A DNA stretch of 64,000 bases from Sthenelais limicola. Lineage: Eukaryota > Annelida > Polychaeta > Phyllodocida > Sigalionidae. A program made the position numbers and the translations under genes. Location: NCBI GenBank assembly GCA_942159475.1, contig OW804095.1:62896773-62960772 (forward strand). Reading direction: 5' to 3'. The notes beneath the pieces are model-generated. The model searched no databases. It saw only the letters and a list, made by a program, of their open reading frames with translations, and had not been told where the DNA came from. How positions within the stretch are numbered: position 1 is the first letter of the stretch; every line of letters begins with the position of its first letter. Below, piece after piece: positions 1 to 12,299 of this stretch.

Positions 1-322
1 AACGCTGACGATGCACTTTGCCCCAAAACTAGAATGAAGGAGGAAAATGAAATCATCCCATGTCATTAGGAGTAGCGGCCACCCTCCATTCCATTGATTC
101 GCAATGAATACTAGTTGGGCGTTCACATGAAGAATTACCAAATAACCCCAGCATAATCGCAAGTATGTGATACACAATTTGATAAATATTTACTAACTGG
201 ACACGGACCCAAACGTTACTATACATAATTTAAAAGGTGATTCTGTTTTCAGACTTGCTATTTTGAGAGGAATTAAGATGATTACCAATTTATATAGTCC
301 AGCCATTGAGGACGATGCTTAC

Positions 323-428
323 CTTTGATGGACAAATAAAATGCTATTGTCCTATAGTCAAACCGGAATAATACGAGGCCGACATGGAGGAATCCTGCGG
401 AATTCAACTGGTATTTGAATAAATTCAC
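323..428 (-). CDS. Candidate internal exon, product unknown
   Basis: On the minus strand a 106-nt stretch is open for 35 codons plus one base. It is preceded by TTTTCAG and followed by AAAG then GTAAGC, a very good donor. The open frame also extends upstream through the acceptor, up to about 545. The predicted peptide alternates hydrophobic and polar residues and includes Phe, Tyr, Gly and Leu-rich stretches, which would suit beta-structure, but no family is recognised. It lies downstream of and in the same direction as the signal-peptide exon at 8610-8688, so it could be a later exon of that gene; the phase link cannot be tested without the exons between. It may equally be a chance open frame with chance splice sites. 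Confidence 0.25.
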
Positions 429-2377
429 CTGAAAATTAACGGCCCGAGCAGCAAGCATTCCGTGGCCAAGAAGGCACTTATAAGGAATTCTCTCTAAACA
501 GCTCTCTTCACCGACACCTGCAACCCTCTTGGTTTCTAATACCAATGTCCTTGTGATGTCTTATTTTTCAGAAATCCATGAGCCGTTCAACCCCGATGAT
601 TTTATCAGGGAATTGCTCACATCGCCTACAAAGCGGATTGCAAATCAAAAATGGAATTGATAACTAATCCTCTTTCCCCACTAATAAACACGGGTGAGGC
701 ATAAAAGGCACTTGTAATTCAGAGTCGCATTGTCAACGCTCTACCTTCATCATTACTTCTTGTTGTCTTGATAATCGTGCCAGAATTGGCTAATAATGTT
801 ACTAGGGCTCCTCACATGCTGGCAGGATTGAAGTGGAGAAGAAGGGGGAGGCGGATGAAGAGAATTTTGGCGAGTTGTACCAATCCTTGCTACTAACGAT
901 ATCTGGAAACTTATAAATAGACATAACGTCCAATATCTCCCGGACAAAATCTGCAAAGGATTTGACTCCTTAGTTGGTATATTAAAAGATCAACGTTTCA
1001 TGCGTCAATATACATGTAAGTAAAGCCCGATATCCATTACCACAGCCGCCTAAAGTACGTTTGGTGCATCGCAAGACAAAACAGCACAATGTTAAAATAT
1101 TATAGTCAGCTGGCTGGCTGTGGCAATGGGAATTCTGCAAGCGCAACTACAAATATGAATAGAATGGCAGGCATGGGGGTGTTAATTCAGGACCGATAGA
1201 TCCCTAGATAGTTTTATCTCTAATTCCCACCTACATCTACGACAAAATAAAGGAGGTGGCTTCAGACTTTTTGGTCTATGATAGAATCTAAGTGCCTGGC
1301 GAATATGATCACGGTTGATCATGTGGGCGTCGTAAAAGGATTGAGCTGCAATTAAAAATAGCAGAATGGATTTCGGTAGCCATCTTTGACGCAAGTCAGA
1401 ATAAAGAGGCGGGGGAGAAAGAGTTCTTAAAGGGATCCAGCTCCCAATAATCACCAAAGGGGAATGCCCCATTTGGTGTAACTGTATCCGGTCCATCAAA
1501 CACCTCTGCCTTCCCTGTTTTCCCAGACTTGTTTGGGACAATGGTTGCGGTGGGAAATCCAAACTCTCGTTTGCTTCCAACCGTTGGATTATTCAGGACG
1601 CTACCATGACAACTGTTTGTATATGTCCATCTATTGATAGATTACTGTTGGAAACAGGTATATTGCCACGTACTATCCATTCACTTATCCGCGCCCTTTC
1701 ATTGTTGGACTGGCTCCAAATCAAAGTGAGGATATCACATCTGATATTAATTAAAGCCATCTCATTTCACCGGCTTCAAAAGGCCTTTATTGTCGCCGGC
1801 GAATGATCAAAGATTTCAACTTATAATTACATGCGTTGACTATTAGCGATCATGGGTCCTAGTAAAAAGGCCTTGAACTATTACTGCTGCCAATGCAGAG
1901 TTTCGTATTTTAGCTAAACAACTGTCTGTTTAGAACGGAAATTTCACATTCTTCCTAGGGTCGATTGAGCCTATTGAATATAAAATAGAGTTGTGCGTGA
2001 GAGAACGATGGTCATACAGACTAGTTAGACGTTTGCACGAGTGAAAGTCTAATGATTGCCCATTAACTTTTCACTTTTTGTTTCTTAGGTCATTCCTCCG
2101 TTCTGATAGAGGTTTAAAGAACAATTAGAATCTGAGCGCTTCCGAAATCAATTAGCTTTCCACGGATAAATATTTCCTTTGCCATTGCGCCGGCGTATAA
2201 AGTATAGATGAATTGGTACATGAAGTTGTGAAATGAGGTAAGGAGAATAGCAATATTTCACATAATTGCTTTCAATATTTGCTTCTTCGTGTTAGACTTA
2301 AAGTCACTCTTTGAACCCTTATTTCTAAAGCTTTTGATCTCGGTTCACTCTGGTTATCTTTTCACTGTTTGGCTTAC

Positions 2378-2489
2378 CTTGGACAACAAAGAAGGTAAAC
2401 CTATTGACAATCTTGCCTGCATCATAAAACATTCGATGGACATTATTGCAGTTGACGGGCCTCTTAGGTTTGATGTTTCGCCGCAACAT
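2378..2489 (-). CDS. Weak exon candidate ending at a strong donor
   Basis: A minus-strand frame beginning at an ATG (2489) stays open for 37 codons plus one base. It ends in CAAG followed by GTAAGC. The peptide is basic at its start and hydrophobic at its end. No domain is recognised, and no convincing acceptor with a pyrimidine tract was found upstream. It ends in the same phase as the signal-peptide exon at 8610, so if real it is more likely an alternative first exon than the next exon. Chance is a serious alternative. Confidence 0.15.
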
Positions 2490-5400
2490 ATTCAATATAA
2501 TATACTGTCTTTATTCTTTCACTTTGTTTATACCGAAGAATATTAGGCATAATTAATGCAAAAGAAAACCAATTGTATACAGTATAATGAGTGATCTCCA
2601 GTCGCTATATGAGGTCACCAGTGAAATAAATTTTAACGGGACAGGGAGAGGGCTCCCCAAATCAATAATCACCAACTATTTGGCCAAAACATTGTATAGG
2701 TATCTATTGTAGTAGGAAAATTGCCATTGTATGGATCTCCCTGAAAGAAAAGAAAATGAAGGTCATAATCGACATTGAATATGGGTTAGTAAGTCTTATC
2801 AGGTCAAAGGCTACTGCGCCCAATATAGAGATCCATTGACCAACATTCATTTTATTGCTATACTGATGTGTCGAGAAATATATTTCAGTTTTCTTGTTTC
2901 TCGCCCCCACCCCCACCCGCCCACACACACAAAAGAATAAGACGTCATCACAGGGGAAGAACCACAGGGGAAACTGTTTCCAAATGAGGGACTCATTTGA
3001 TAGGCTCTGTTCATTAGTTTTACCGGCCCTATCTTATGACCATCTTAGCATATTTCTATTTTGTGGAAATCTTCATTATTAGTGAAGCTTTACCATTAAT
3101 TAAGATAAGAAGGTCTAATTGGGGGGGGGGGGGTATTAAGCATATTTCGCATCTAGCTAAATGGTGCTCATATGGGTATAAAGGACAAACTTGTAACCTA
3201 AATAAGGAATCGGAAGGAAAGGAAATCGGAATCATGTGAATGCTCTTCACAAAGCTTTCTACAGCGCATGGTTTCTGGCTGCGCTGACGCTAATCACGAG
3301 ATGACGAGAGGACTCTCAGACTCTAAGTTAGTGACTAGGAATGAGATATCAAGTTTCCGATGAAAGATCCCTACATTTTGGTTCCGACATCTATAAAATA
3401 TATAATCAATAACCAAGGACCGTCTCAAAGCTTTTGATTTATCCTTTGGACTTTTGCCAGTTGTTGTTGATGTAGCTTCTCGCATTTCAAATCGATAGAT
3501 TTGCCATACGATAAAGTCCTACGGCAAAAGAGGTGTTCCAATATCTAGCGTCTGCAAATGGCAGTCTCATATAATTATAAGAATACAATGAAATGTTTTA
3601 ACTTGTGAAAGTTTGTTTTCACAAACATCCATAATCATTGCGAGTCTTATAACATTTGAATGTTGAGCTCAAGACAATGACGGTCTCTCACAAGAAGGCA
3701 TTTTCATTTCACCATCAGAACTACCGTTTTCTACCAACCGAAAACAAATAGTGTAAATGGTTGAATCGTTGTATATGCTTCATGCAAAAAGGGCTATTTC
3801 TATTGTCACTGTTTAAGGCACAATATCTAGGAAAACTTTGTTCAGGTTGTTCTTACAATAATTGTTTAGTCATATTCAAACATTGTTAAAATGAATCCCG
3901 AAAAATGAGAAAAAGCTAATCGTCAGAACACTACCTTGGATGCAACCATACTTGTAAAGGTTTATGTATTTTTGTGTAGGCGAATCTTGGTTCTGTTATT
4001 TTCGTTTTCGTTTTCAGTGGAGTCCATGAACTCCGTTTATATCTTCATTAACCGAATGATATCCAAGATACAACTAACATAGATGTTTCTATCTCCATAC
4101 GAGACAAAGTTTTTTTGAGAGTTTTTTTTACATCGACAGACATGTTGGTGAAATATTTTTGTGACACTAGTAGAGCCACTAACACAAAAACGTAGTATAT
4201 ATCGCTTCACTGCAACTCAAAAAAATTTCAGATATGTCAGCTTTTTCCTCAATCACAATAGTTCTTGAACATGTGGAATGTGGGAACTGTTTGTTCATCA
4301 ATACAGTGGCATCGTGAACGAGGAAAGAATTGATGTACTTCCATTTTAGTACAAATTTTATCGCCGTGATAACATAAAGACGATGATTTGGTTTCCTGCA
4401 AACGTTTATGATATATCGATGTTGTTTTACTCCTACTCTATCTTATTTATAAATGTATTTCCAAAATCCAAAGATAAAAGTATTAAAACATATGCTAGGG
4501 CGGGATATAACACTAAACACATTTCAGTATTTCAGTACTATCCTCTTCCACATTGGCATGATATATATACAAAATATTCAAACAATTGCGCCTTTAGAGT
4601 AGTGAATTATGCAAGGGCAAGGAATAGCAAGCAAAAGCTGACGATCATCCCCATGCATTACTTGTCTGGCTACTTTATATATACAGCTGAGCAACCGGTG
4701 CGCCAACCGCTATCTTCACAGGGTTATGCAAAACAAATTACTTTCATGATAAATGGGAAATCGGCACACATTTTAATATTAGCAGCCTTCCCTTTCAATA
4801 TTGAGAATATAAAAGGCAAACGATCGTTTGTGACTTACGAAAAGTAGATTACTTGCTAAGAACTTTACTTAAACATTTGCTCCAGTTCTTGTTTTGTGAT
4901 AGAAGTTATATGTTTGGGGGAACATGTAAGATAACTATTTTTCAAAGATTAATTTATATCTTTGTTTTTTTAGTATTACTGCTGTGTGGATGTGATACCA
5001 GAAACTCATTTCCGAACTGAAATGGAATTCCCTGCGGGCACTTTAGTAGTGGTATAAACGGAACAGGAACCTGTTCTGCTGCAGCGATCAGTTAAGTGGA
5101 TGCCTTTGGATTTAGGCTGGACAAGGACCGGTCAGCAGAATAGCCCAGTGGAAATATATCTCTCATTTAGTGAGGGAATGTAAACTCAGTCTTTGTTTCC
5201 GCGGGCTACAGCATCACGCCTGATGGTTAAGTGATAGCTACTCTGTGTATAGTGCTTTGGCATAAGGATGGCGGGTTGTGGGGGATGAGACCAAACAGTA
5301 TTCCAGTTGAGCCGGAGGTACATGCGCTTCTTTGTAATTAACGATGGTGTGTAAAGCACTTTTGCTAAACAAGATAGTCCAATAGTTGCGATCCAATAGT

Positions 5401-8400
5401 GCCAAACTTGCTTAAGTCTGCAGATATACCTCAATGTGCAACACATGTGTGTGGGTCTCGTAATGTCCACTAAAATTCGGCATCAACTAACTAATCAATG
5501 TGCTTTTGGTGCTACTCTTTGCAAAGGCAGGAGAGCTTCAGTGAAAAATCACTGACCTGAAAATTCTTCCTTGCATTGTTGGGTAAAGTATTGAGAGGTC
5601 TCTTTGGAATTTGATAAGAAGATAGAGGCGAGAAGATCGCCAATTCAACTGCACAATGAACTAACTAACCAAGTTCCAGTTTATATATGATATACATGTT
5701 CTTCTTGCAATGGCTTTAGCTGAAATATGTCATTCCAGAATAATATTAGATTCGTAGTATATACAATATCAGATGACGTGTGGGATCTTAAATGTGACGG
5801 TGTACGGAAGGAAAATACACGGTACCCATTACCGTACAAAGGGAACCCAAATCAGGCTATAGTGGTAGGACAAACCTCAGATGGAGTGGCAGTAACCTGA
5901 TATCCCGCAGGTCGACATATTCTGCCATACTTATGTATTCCTTGTAATGGATAAATATATGTATACGATTTCAAAATAGTCGAGCATCGATCTCCTCAAC
6001 GAAGTTCTATTTGTTAATGCTCCTGCGTTACAATGCATGGTGCGACCCGTTTGTTCTCCAAGATTAGAGTTACATGGCAGAACTGTTCGGGGATAAATCC
6101 TTGGTATTCAACTCTATTTATGAATGGAAATATTGCAGATCTAATCTACCACCTTTTAAAATTACAACTGGTCCAATGAAGAGTCTGTTAGTGGGGTACC
6201 AAGGCTCAGTGGCTGATTTGTGCCGAATGGCTGCGAGGAGGGTGCCAATAATGTGTTATGAATTGCATCACTAATGAGAAATATCATATGACCATGGAAC
6301 AATTCATTGCCTATCGATCAGATCCTGGTAAGCAAATAATAATTGATCTTCTCTTTCTATTTTGCTTACAGGGCTATGGTCAATGTCACTGGCGTTTTCC
6401 ATCAATGCTGAAGGAGTTGGAACTCTAGCCCCCTTCTTTTCAGCTTGGTAAAAAAGGGTCCCACATACGTGCCAAGAATTCATGAGCCATGCCTCTTCAA
6501 GTTGCAGGCACCAATACTTCAGTTTGTTTCTCCTCCCCAACCTCTCCTTCACCTTTCCTTTTTGAAGCTGATAAAAAGATGTTCGACTAATGACGGGATA
6601 AAAGCCGCCCGGACGCAAATTCCGGGACCATTATCGCGCGATTATGTCCTATTGAATGACATGCAATTGATAGCGTGACTTGGGGAAAAGATGACTGGGC
6701 CCGTCAGTTCTGAGGACTCTAAAACATCGGGAAGACGACTGCTCATAAGCAATGCCTTCCACACTCATCATAGATTATTTTCCATTCCATTCTCCACCAA
6801 TCTCTGGAAACGTGTTCCTCAATTCTCCATTATTTCATGAAACCATGTTTTAGAAATACTTCATTCAGAGCCCTGATGAAAAATGTCTTTTTTCATCTTC
6901 TAGGATGACGACTGATTACATGCATCGAGTGACAACTATAAATGTTGAGTTCCCTTTTCAATTAAACAGAACCTACTTATCCCAAAATATTTGCGGGAGG
7001 CTTAGAATAAATCAAACGTGATTTGGTATGAAAAGTGGTTTGGAATGGAGCATGGGAACGAAAGTGAAATAGGTCGTAGTAACGCGTGGGTTTTGCGTGT
7101 TCCGACTGATTTATGTGTTAGTTTTATCTCATACGTTCCTGAAGGCCCTGTCTTGTCCATGGCTTCGCTTAACTTTATACCATCTCACACAGAGCTTAGG
7201 TCTTTCTTGATTGATGTGCGTTTGTATAATTGCAGTCAGCTCACATAATATTAAGGCTTTTGTTGGCAGGCCAAGGCACATGAATTAACCTATGATACCT
7301 GAAACAGTGTCATCCAAAATGTAGTATGATTATATATCCAATAATCTAAGCAAAGTCTGTCTGACTTGGCAGGACTTCCCCAGGGTGCCTCGGCAATGAC
7401 CTTTCGCTGCAGATGGAAACACCATAGCATTCCACCCCGCACGAAAGCGGTGGCTTCCTAGCATATATTCACCTAGGGAAAGTGCACAGTTGGGACACGT
7501 TTACTGGCATGTGAAAAACAATGAACTATAATCTCAGAAAAGTCACGGAATGTCAATGTCATGTTAGACCAGGTTTGAATCATGCGACAGGTTAATTTGA
7601 AAAAATGCGGAACATCTCATTCAGAAAGGCCTTATTACTGGCGGACATATATACTTATACATGTATATTAGAAAGAGAAAACTACATGATACGAATTCTG
7701 CAGTACAAGTTTAATATAATATAAGGAGTTCATTTCTGGAATGAGAAGAGTAAATTCTTATCTGACGTATGCATTCCTATTCTAACCTAAAATGCGTTGT
7801 AATGTTAGAGTGACCCGTTTTACGGATGTAATTCGTATTTCTTATTGTTACAGATTCACTAATTAAGATAATTACTTGTCCAGCACTGTGAATGCTTTAA
7901 TTCATATAACTGCATGGGTCCCTCGATATACAAAGGACGCTTTTTCTTTGCGGTGCGTTGCGGCATACAGGAAGAGACCTCACGCTCAGAAGGTCTCTTC
8001 CATGCATAAGCAACATTTGTATAAAAATCATTATTTTGATTATTTTTTAGTTGTTTACGGATATCCTATAGGTACGACGTCTCCTCTCACTCTCACTCAT
8101 GATTTTCTACAGTTTCTCTCATTCAACGGTCTCTTTACAATGTGTCCACTTGGGAAATTTCTAAAGTACTCTGATTAACATCATTTGCCCAGGACCATTG
8201 ACTAAACTTTGAAAGGGCGTTCCTTCATCATCCATCATTTTGCCTTGTGATATTTGCCTTCCTGGAGACTGATTTGGCTACATGTTCTATAGCATAGCAT
8301 AATTGGTACATTCATTAAGTTAGTTAGAAATGCTTTTGCAAAACTGATTACCCCCGACCTACAGCTACTGATTATTGTGTCACAATATGCTCAACCATTC

Positions 8401-8609
8401 TGTAATTGCGTGCAGCAAGCCATCGATTCGAAAATTTAGACAAAATCTAAGCAACATGATTGGATCCAATGCATACTATTTGTCCTTGCATCAATATGTT
8501 GTTAAAGTCATGACCAATACTACCGAGAAGTGATCCCGATATCTTAACTACCCCATACAATGACCACACACACGCACACACACACTTGTATGACAGAAGG
8601 CATACTTAC

Positions 8610-8688
8610 CCTTCTCTGCAGATTCTGTCGTTACTATGGCAACAAAAACAGCAAGAAACGCTAAAACAGCTCGGGCATCCATGATGAC
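8610..8688 (-). CDS. Signal-peptide exon of a secreted or membrane protein (partial gene)
   Basis: Reading the minus strand, a pyrimidine-rich tract ending in TTCTAG is followed by a six-base leader and an ATG at 8682. The frame gives 24 residues, MDARAVLAFLAVFVAIVTTE and then SAEK. It ends with one extra base (phase 1) at a consensus donor, GTAAGT. The peptide has a charged start (Asp2, Arg4), a hydrophobic core of about 13 residues and a small-residue cleavage region ending in Ser-Ala, as in a eukaryotic signal peptide. The acceptor just before the ATG implies an upstream non-coding exon at higher coordinates. A short signal-peptide exon ending in phase 1 is common in secreted and extracellular multidomain genes. 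The following exons should lie below 8600 but could not be identified with confidence, so the product is unknown. Confidence 0.6.
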
Positions 8689-8699
8689 CTAGAAGGTAA

Positions 8700-11600
8700 A
8701 GGGAAATTCAGATTAACAAATGTTCTCGAAAACAATAATCATAAATAGTTGCCATAATGCATAGGCGAATCCAGACGCTCTGAAAAATAATATCCAATGA
8801 GCGAGTCACAATCCCTTTTAAGAATCAAAATGCACCTGAAATGCGATAAAAGAAAGCAATTGTGATTTTCAAAAATATTGCTGATTCTTATTTCATAATC
8901 CATGGACATAATGTAGGATGGCATGAATATGCATAGTTTTGCCATTGAGTTGTCTGTTGTCTAAACGTTGGCTCATATCTGTCTCGTCGTCGGCTTTATG
9001 CAATCCATAACAAGACAGTTTTTGATCTCAGGCCTTTAAGAGGCCTGAGATCATATGAGTCACTACGAAATGTGGCAATCATTCTTCATCTGATAATATG
9101 TGTAGCTGTATGTAAGGTGTTAGAGCTTAGATATGACATCAGGGGAGCATGCCATATCTAACTCACTGATCAGTAATACATTTCGCACTTAGATGTTATG
9201 CCAACACCTCAGCCCCTTCACCCCCCTCCCCCCACCTTCCCGCCTCACCCTCTGTCCTCCGCCTGGACAGCCCACCCCCAACACAGAAGGGGGAATTAAA
9301 GACCAGGTTTCTGAACCAAGTGGTTCAGCTTTTTAGGTCAGATATTGTGAAAGCCAATGAGAGAGGAGGATGTGGTCCCCATGGCAACGGGATAATGGGG
9401 GCGGTGCCTAACATGGTTGTAAACAAAGCAGACACAGAAACATATCAGATTGATGAAAATATGAATTAGAGTAATTGCGCAAAATAAAAAGTACTGAATC
9501 CTACTGCCATCTGTGTCCCAAGTATAGGAAACATAATAGTGAGGGCCATGCAATGGCACATTATGTATTGTATCATCTGATATATTGGGAGTTCCTCTAC
9601 TATAACTATTAAGTCAATCAAGTATCAAGCTAGAGGAAGTTTGCACTCAATAATGGTATGGGGAGTGGGATGGGGTGGAGGAGGGGGGCAATGTTATGAA
9701 AAAGCCAAGGACAGTTCCTCAATATATCACCACTTGGAAAGGAGAAAAACACATGACCTCACGCTCTCCGCCTGGACAACAAGTTAATAAATTGACATCG
9801 GACACAAGTAATTCGGCCTGAGAATCGTTTCCATTTTAAACGCCAGGTATATAAATTAAGTTGACACGAATTGTAAAGTTAAATAGATAAACCAAACTTA
9901 ACTTGATAATTTCTTAACTTAGTACTTGTTGTTTAATATGTTCACTAGGAACCATTGTCAATGAATAAATAATTTGTACAACCACCTCCGAATCGAGCAA
10001 ACCACTATGATAGACAGATATTTATATATGTCAGATATACATAGATATTATGTAGATGAAATAATATTATATTTATTTCAAAAACTGATAATAAGAAGAG
10101 CTATACAGTGCACTTAAAATATTGGGGCGAAAAATGATCGACTCAATCCAATCGTCTGCTTGCAATCCTAATTATTCTAAACACTTGTATTCCGCGCAAA
10201 ACACTCGTCTGGAAAAAGTTGCGAACGTTGTTCTTGAACAAATTTGCCGCGCCATTACCGAAATTGATGGGTCTTTTTAAAACAACATTCATTTCTATAT
10301 TTGTCTGTATCCAACCCAGTATATTCCATCATTATGGGACCTACAAAGAAATTGAAACGTTGACTAATTACGTAACGTTGACAAAACGACATTTTTTTAT
10401 CATCATTTATTTCACTCAGAAACTTAATCTGGATTACGAATGCCGGAAGTGGGACGATTTCATAGATAAACGTCCAAACGTGAGGACATTAAAGAGACGC
10501 TGGAATTTCTTGGCTTCCTATTTACTTTTAAAACCCACCAGGGGAAGAGGAAGTATTTCTTGGAGTGGAATGGATGGAATGTGACTGCATTGATTCAGAT
10601 TTGTCAATGTTGACCTTGGACCAAAGGAACAGGATCCGTGTGCGACAGTACAATCCAATAGCGAAGGTCCGGGTCAGGTCGCAACCTTGCTAGGATGAAT
10701 AGTGCTTACTTATCCTTCGTTCTGAAGCACCACCTGTGAACAAGATATACTATATGTTAGTCTCCCTATCATTGCAAATGTGGCGCAGACAGTCAGCAAA
10801 TTTCATTATCTCTTCGGACAGTGCTCCCTTTATTGGGACACCGCTCACTGACAAGTCAAGTTATCCAATTGGTAAAACTTGAGATCCGCTCTTGCGTGGA
10901 GATGTGTGACGTCCCAACAGGAAGTGTTTCTTATAGTTTGAAAAGCACTGTCAGATTCTGAATGAATCAGCCATCTTGTCTGAGTCCGCCATGTCCTGCA
11001 TGTAGTTAAGGCGAAGTCTCGACAACCATCTCAAGCAAATACTTATCATGCTCATATCTCGTTCTTCAGCTCTTCAGAGGAGAGACATGTTCTGGATAGG
11101 TGTCAAATTATAACGCTCAAATGACAAAACCTTCAACCAACATAACACCCTCGTCCCCCGCCCCTTATAATGAAAAAATAGAAGAAAACAAGAGAGGTAA
11201 AGATCTCCGCGGTGTATTATACAATGCCAATTTAGATTTATCTATTTCTGTCACCATTTCATTCCATGAGTTATCCTTTACGAATGGTACATAACTAAAA
11301 CTTGCAAAAGCTTATTTTGTGCTTTGTGGTAATCACTAAAGTCATAGGGAATATAGGAGAATTCTGTGAACAGCTGTTTGCGATGCCCATGTATTTTTGT
11401 GAAGCGGGTTGAAGTAAAGTGGCCACTGATTGGTCTGACGTCATTATTAGTAACGGCATTTTGCCCTCTCACAGACATGCATGCTTACATTGGCGACCAC
11501 GCCTCTTTTATAACACGTGTACAGAAACCAAGATACAATTAAATGCCCGTATTCTCCCCGCTCACAGGGAATGTATCATTCAGTTCAATATTACCCTATT

Positions 11601-12030
11601 TTTGTGTAAGTTAATTAGGAACACGAAATAGCATTGAAGAATGATGCATATTCCTTAAGGCTAATCAGGACAGAAAAATGTCTATCAATATAGCCTAGCT
11701 ATAACTATTCTAATTGTGAATCCACCTTTTATGATGCAATCGCGTTGTGGAATGTACATTGTATTCCCTTATTCCTAAACTATTTGAATTTATTTCTCAG
11801 AAAAGCCAAATTATCTTTTATCCTTTGTTCTGAATTACCTGGAGTTAAATATCCTATCCCAAACTCGGATTTGCTTTTACCTTTTACAACATTGAATATG
11901 GTCCGTTTGAAAAACGTTAAAGGTCAAATGGAAAGATTTTTATTGGGTGCTTAATGCATTTGGAGAAACATTTTAAAAAAGGTTTACAAATTGTCTAAAT
12001 CATTAATGCTACCACTTTGGGGGTTTACAC
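8700..12030. other. Non-coding stretch with a small hairpin and C-rich patches
   Basis: No supported gene. Near 9023-9053 there is a perfect 13-bp inverted repeat with a 5-base loop. A C-rich patch lies at about 9205-9275 and a G-rich patch at 9655-9690. A plus-strand open frame at 10219-10584 (121 codons) has no recognisable motif and no splice support. The region at 11410-11470 carries a TGACGTCA octamer, a CRE-type sequence, but no gene is attached to it. Confidence 0.4.
9023..9053. repeat. Perfect 13-bp inverted repeat (hairpin)
   Basis: TGATCTCAGGCCT, the loop TTAAG, then the exact reverse complement. It is short and isolated in unique DNA. It could fold as a hairpin in RNA or single-stranded DNA; no function is implied. 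Confidence 0.8.
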
Positions 12031-12152
12031 GACTTATGTGGGCGTGGCAAGGATATGACGGGTCATGTGACCTGCGACGTCATCTCTGTTACGCCTTGTT
12101 TGTTTACGGTAGCAACGCTCTGCTTTTCGTGTTGATTTTTGCTACTGAAATC
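12028..12152 (+). promoter_or_regulatory. Promoter-like cluster of factor sites before a THAP-like start
   Basis: Just upstream of the ATG at 12153 are a GGGCGTGGC box (GC/KLF-like), the perfect 12-bp palindrome GGTCATGTGACC centred on an E-box-like CATGTG core, and a GACGTCA half of a CRE-type site. The stretch is more GC-rich than its surroundings. Such clusters are typical of animal promoters, but the assignment rests only on these words and on position. Confidence 0.3.
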
Positions 12153-12290
12153 ATGGATCAATGTGTGATTTATGGCTGCAAAAATTCTTCTTTTGATAAA
12201 TAGCTGTGGATTCTATAGCATCATTTTTTCCGCAACACTAAGCTAATGAAATCATACATCTGGGATAAACAGATACAATTATAGAGGGCA
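12153..12290 (+). pseudogene. Decayed THAP-type zinc-finger N-terminus
   Basis: An ATG at 12153 opens a 16-residue frame, MDQCVIYGCKNSSFDK, before TAG at 12201. Its Met-x-x-Cys-x4-Cys-x-Asn pattern matches the start of THAP DNA-binding domains (C2CH zinc fingers found in host transcription factors and in P-element-like and Kolobok-like transposases). After a second stop the same frame gives a stretch around HHFF...TKL.KS.IW that resembles the next part of a THAP domain (FHxFP followed by a basic, Trp-containing helix) at about the expected spacing. The later Cys-x2-His pair was not found. The two in-frame stops and missing end argue for a broken copy. It could instead be a real short exon whose partner exons are not seen. 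Confidence 0.35.
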
Positions 12291-12299
12291 GAAATAACC

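Larger units (their letters stand above)
1..8600. other. Mostly unique non-coding DNA with two weak exon candidates
   Basis: AT-rich DNA with frequent stops in all frames. Open frames here are short and show no recognisable domain. Two minus-strand stretches ending at good splice-donor sequences (323-428 and 2378-2489) are listed separately. Simple repeats are minor: a C-rich/CA patch near 2905-2935, a G run at 3121-3133 and a short CA run at 8565-8585. No RNA gene or transposon was recognised. Introns of the gene that starts at 8688 would lie in this stretch if that exon is real. Confidence 0.5.

Noticed and set aside
4383..4847. 154-codon plus-strand frame
   Set aside because: Composition matches random AT-rich DNA, with no domain, signal or splice sites.
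6328..6371. A 44-bp GTAAGC...CTTACAG segment that could be a tiny intron
   Set aside because: The two ends are simply inverted copies of GTAAGCAAA, so the splice look arises from the palindrome; the flanking frames encode nothing recognisable.
10219..10584. 121-codon plus-strand frame
   Set aside because: No recognisable motif and no regulatory or splice context.
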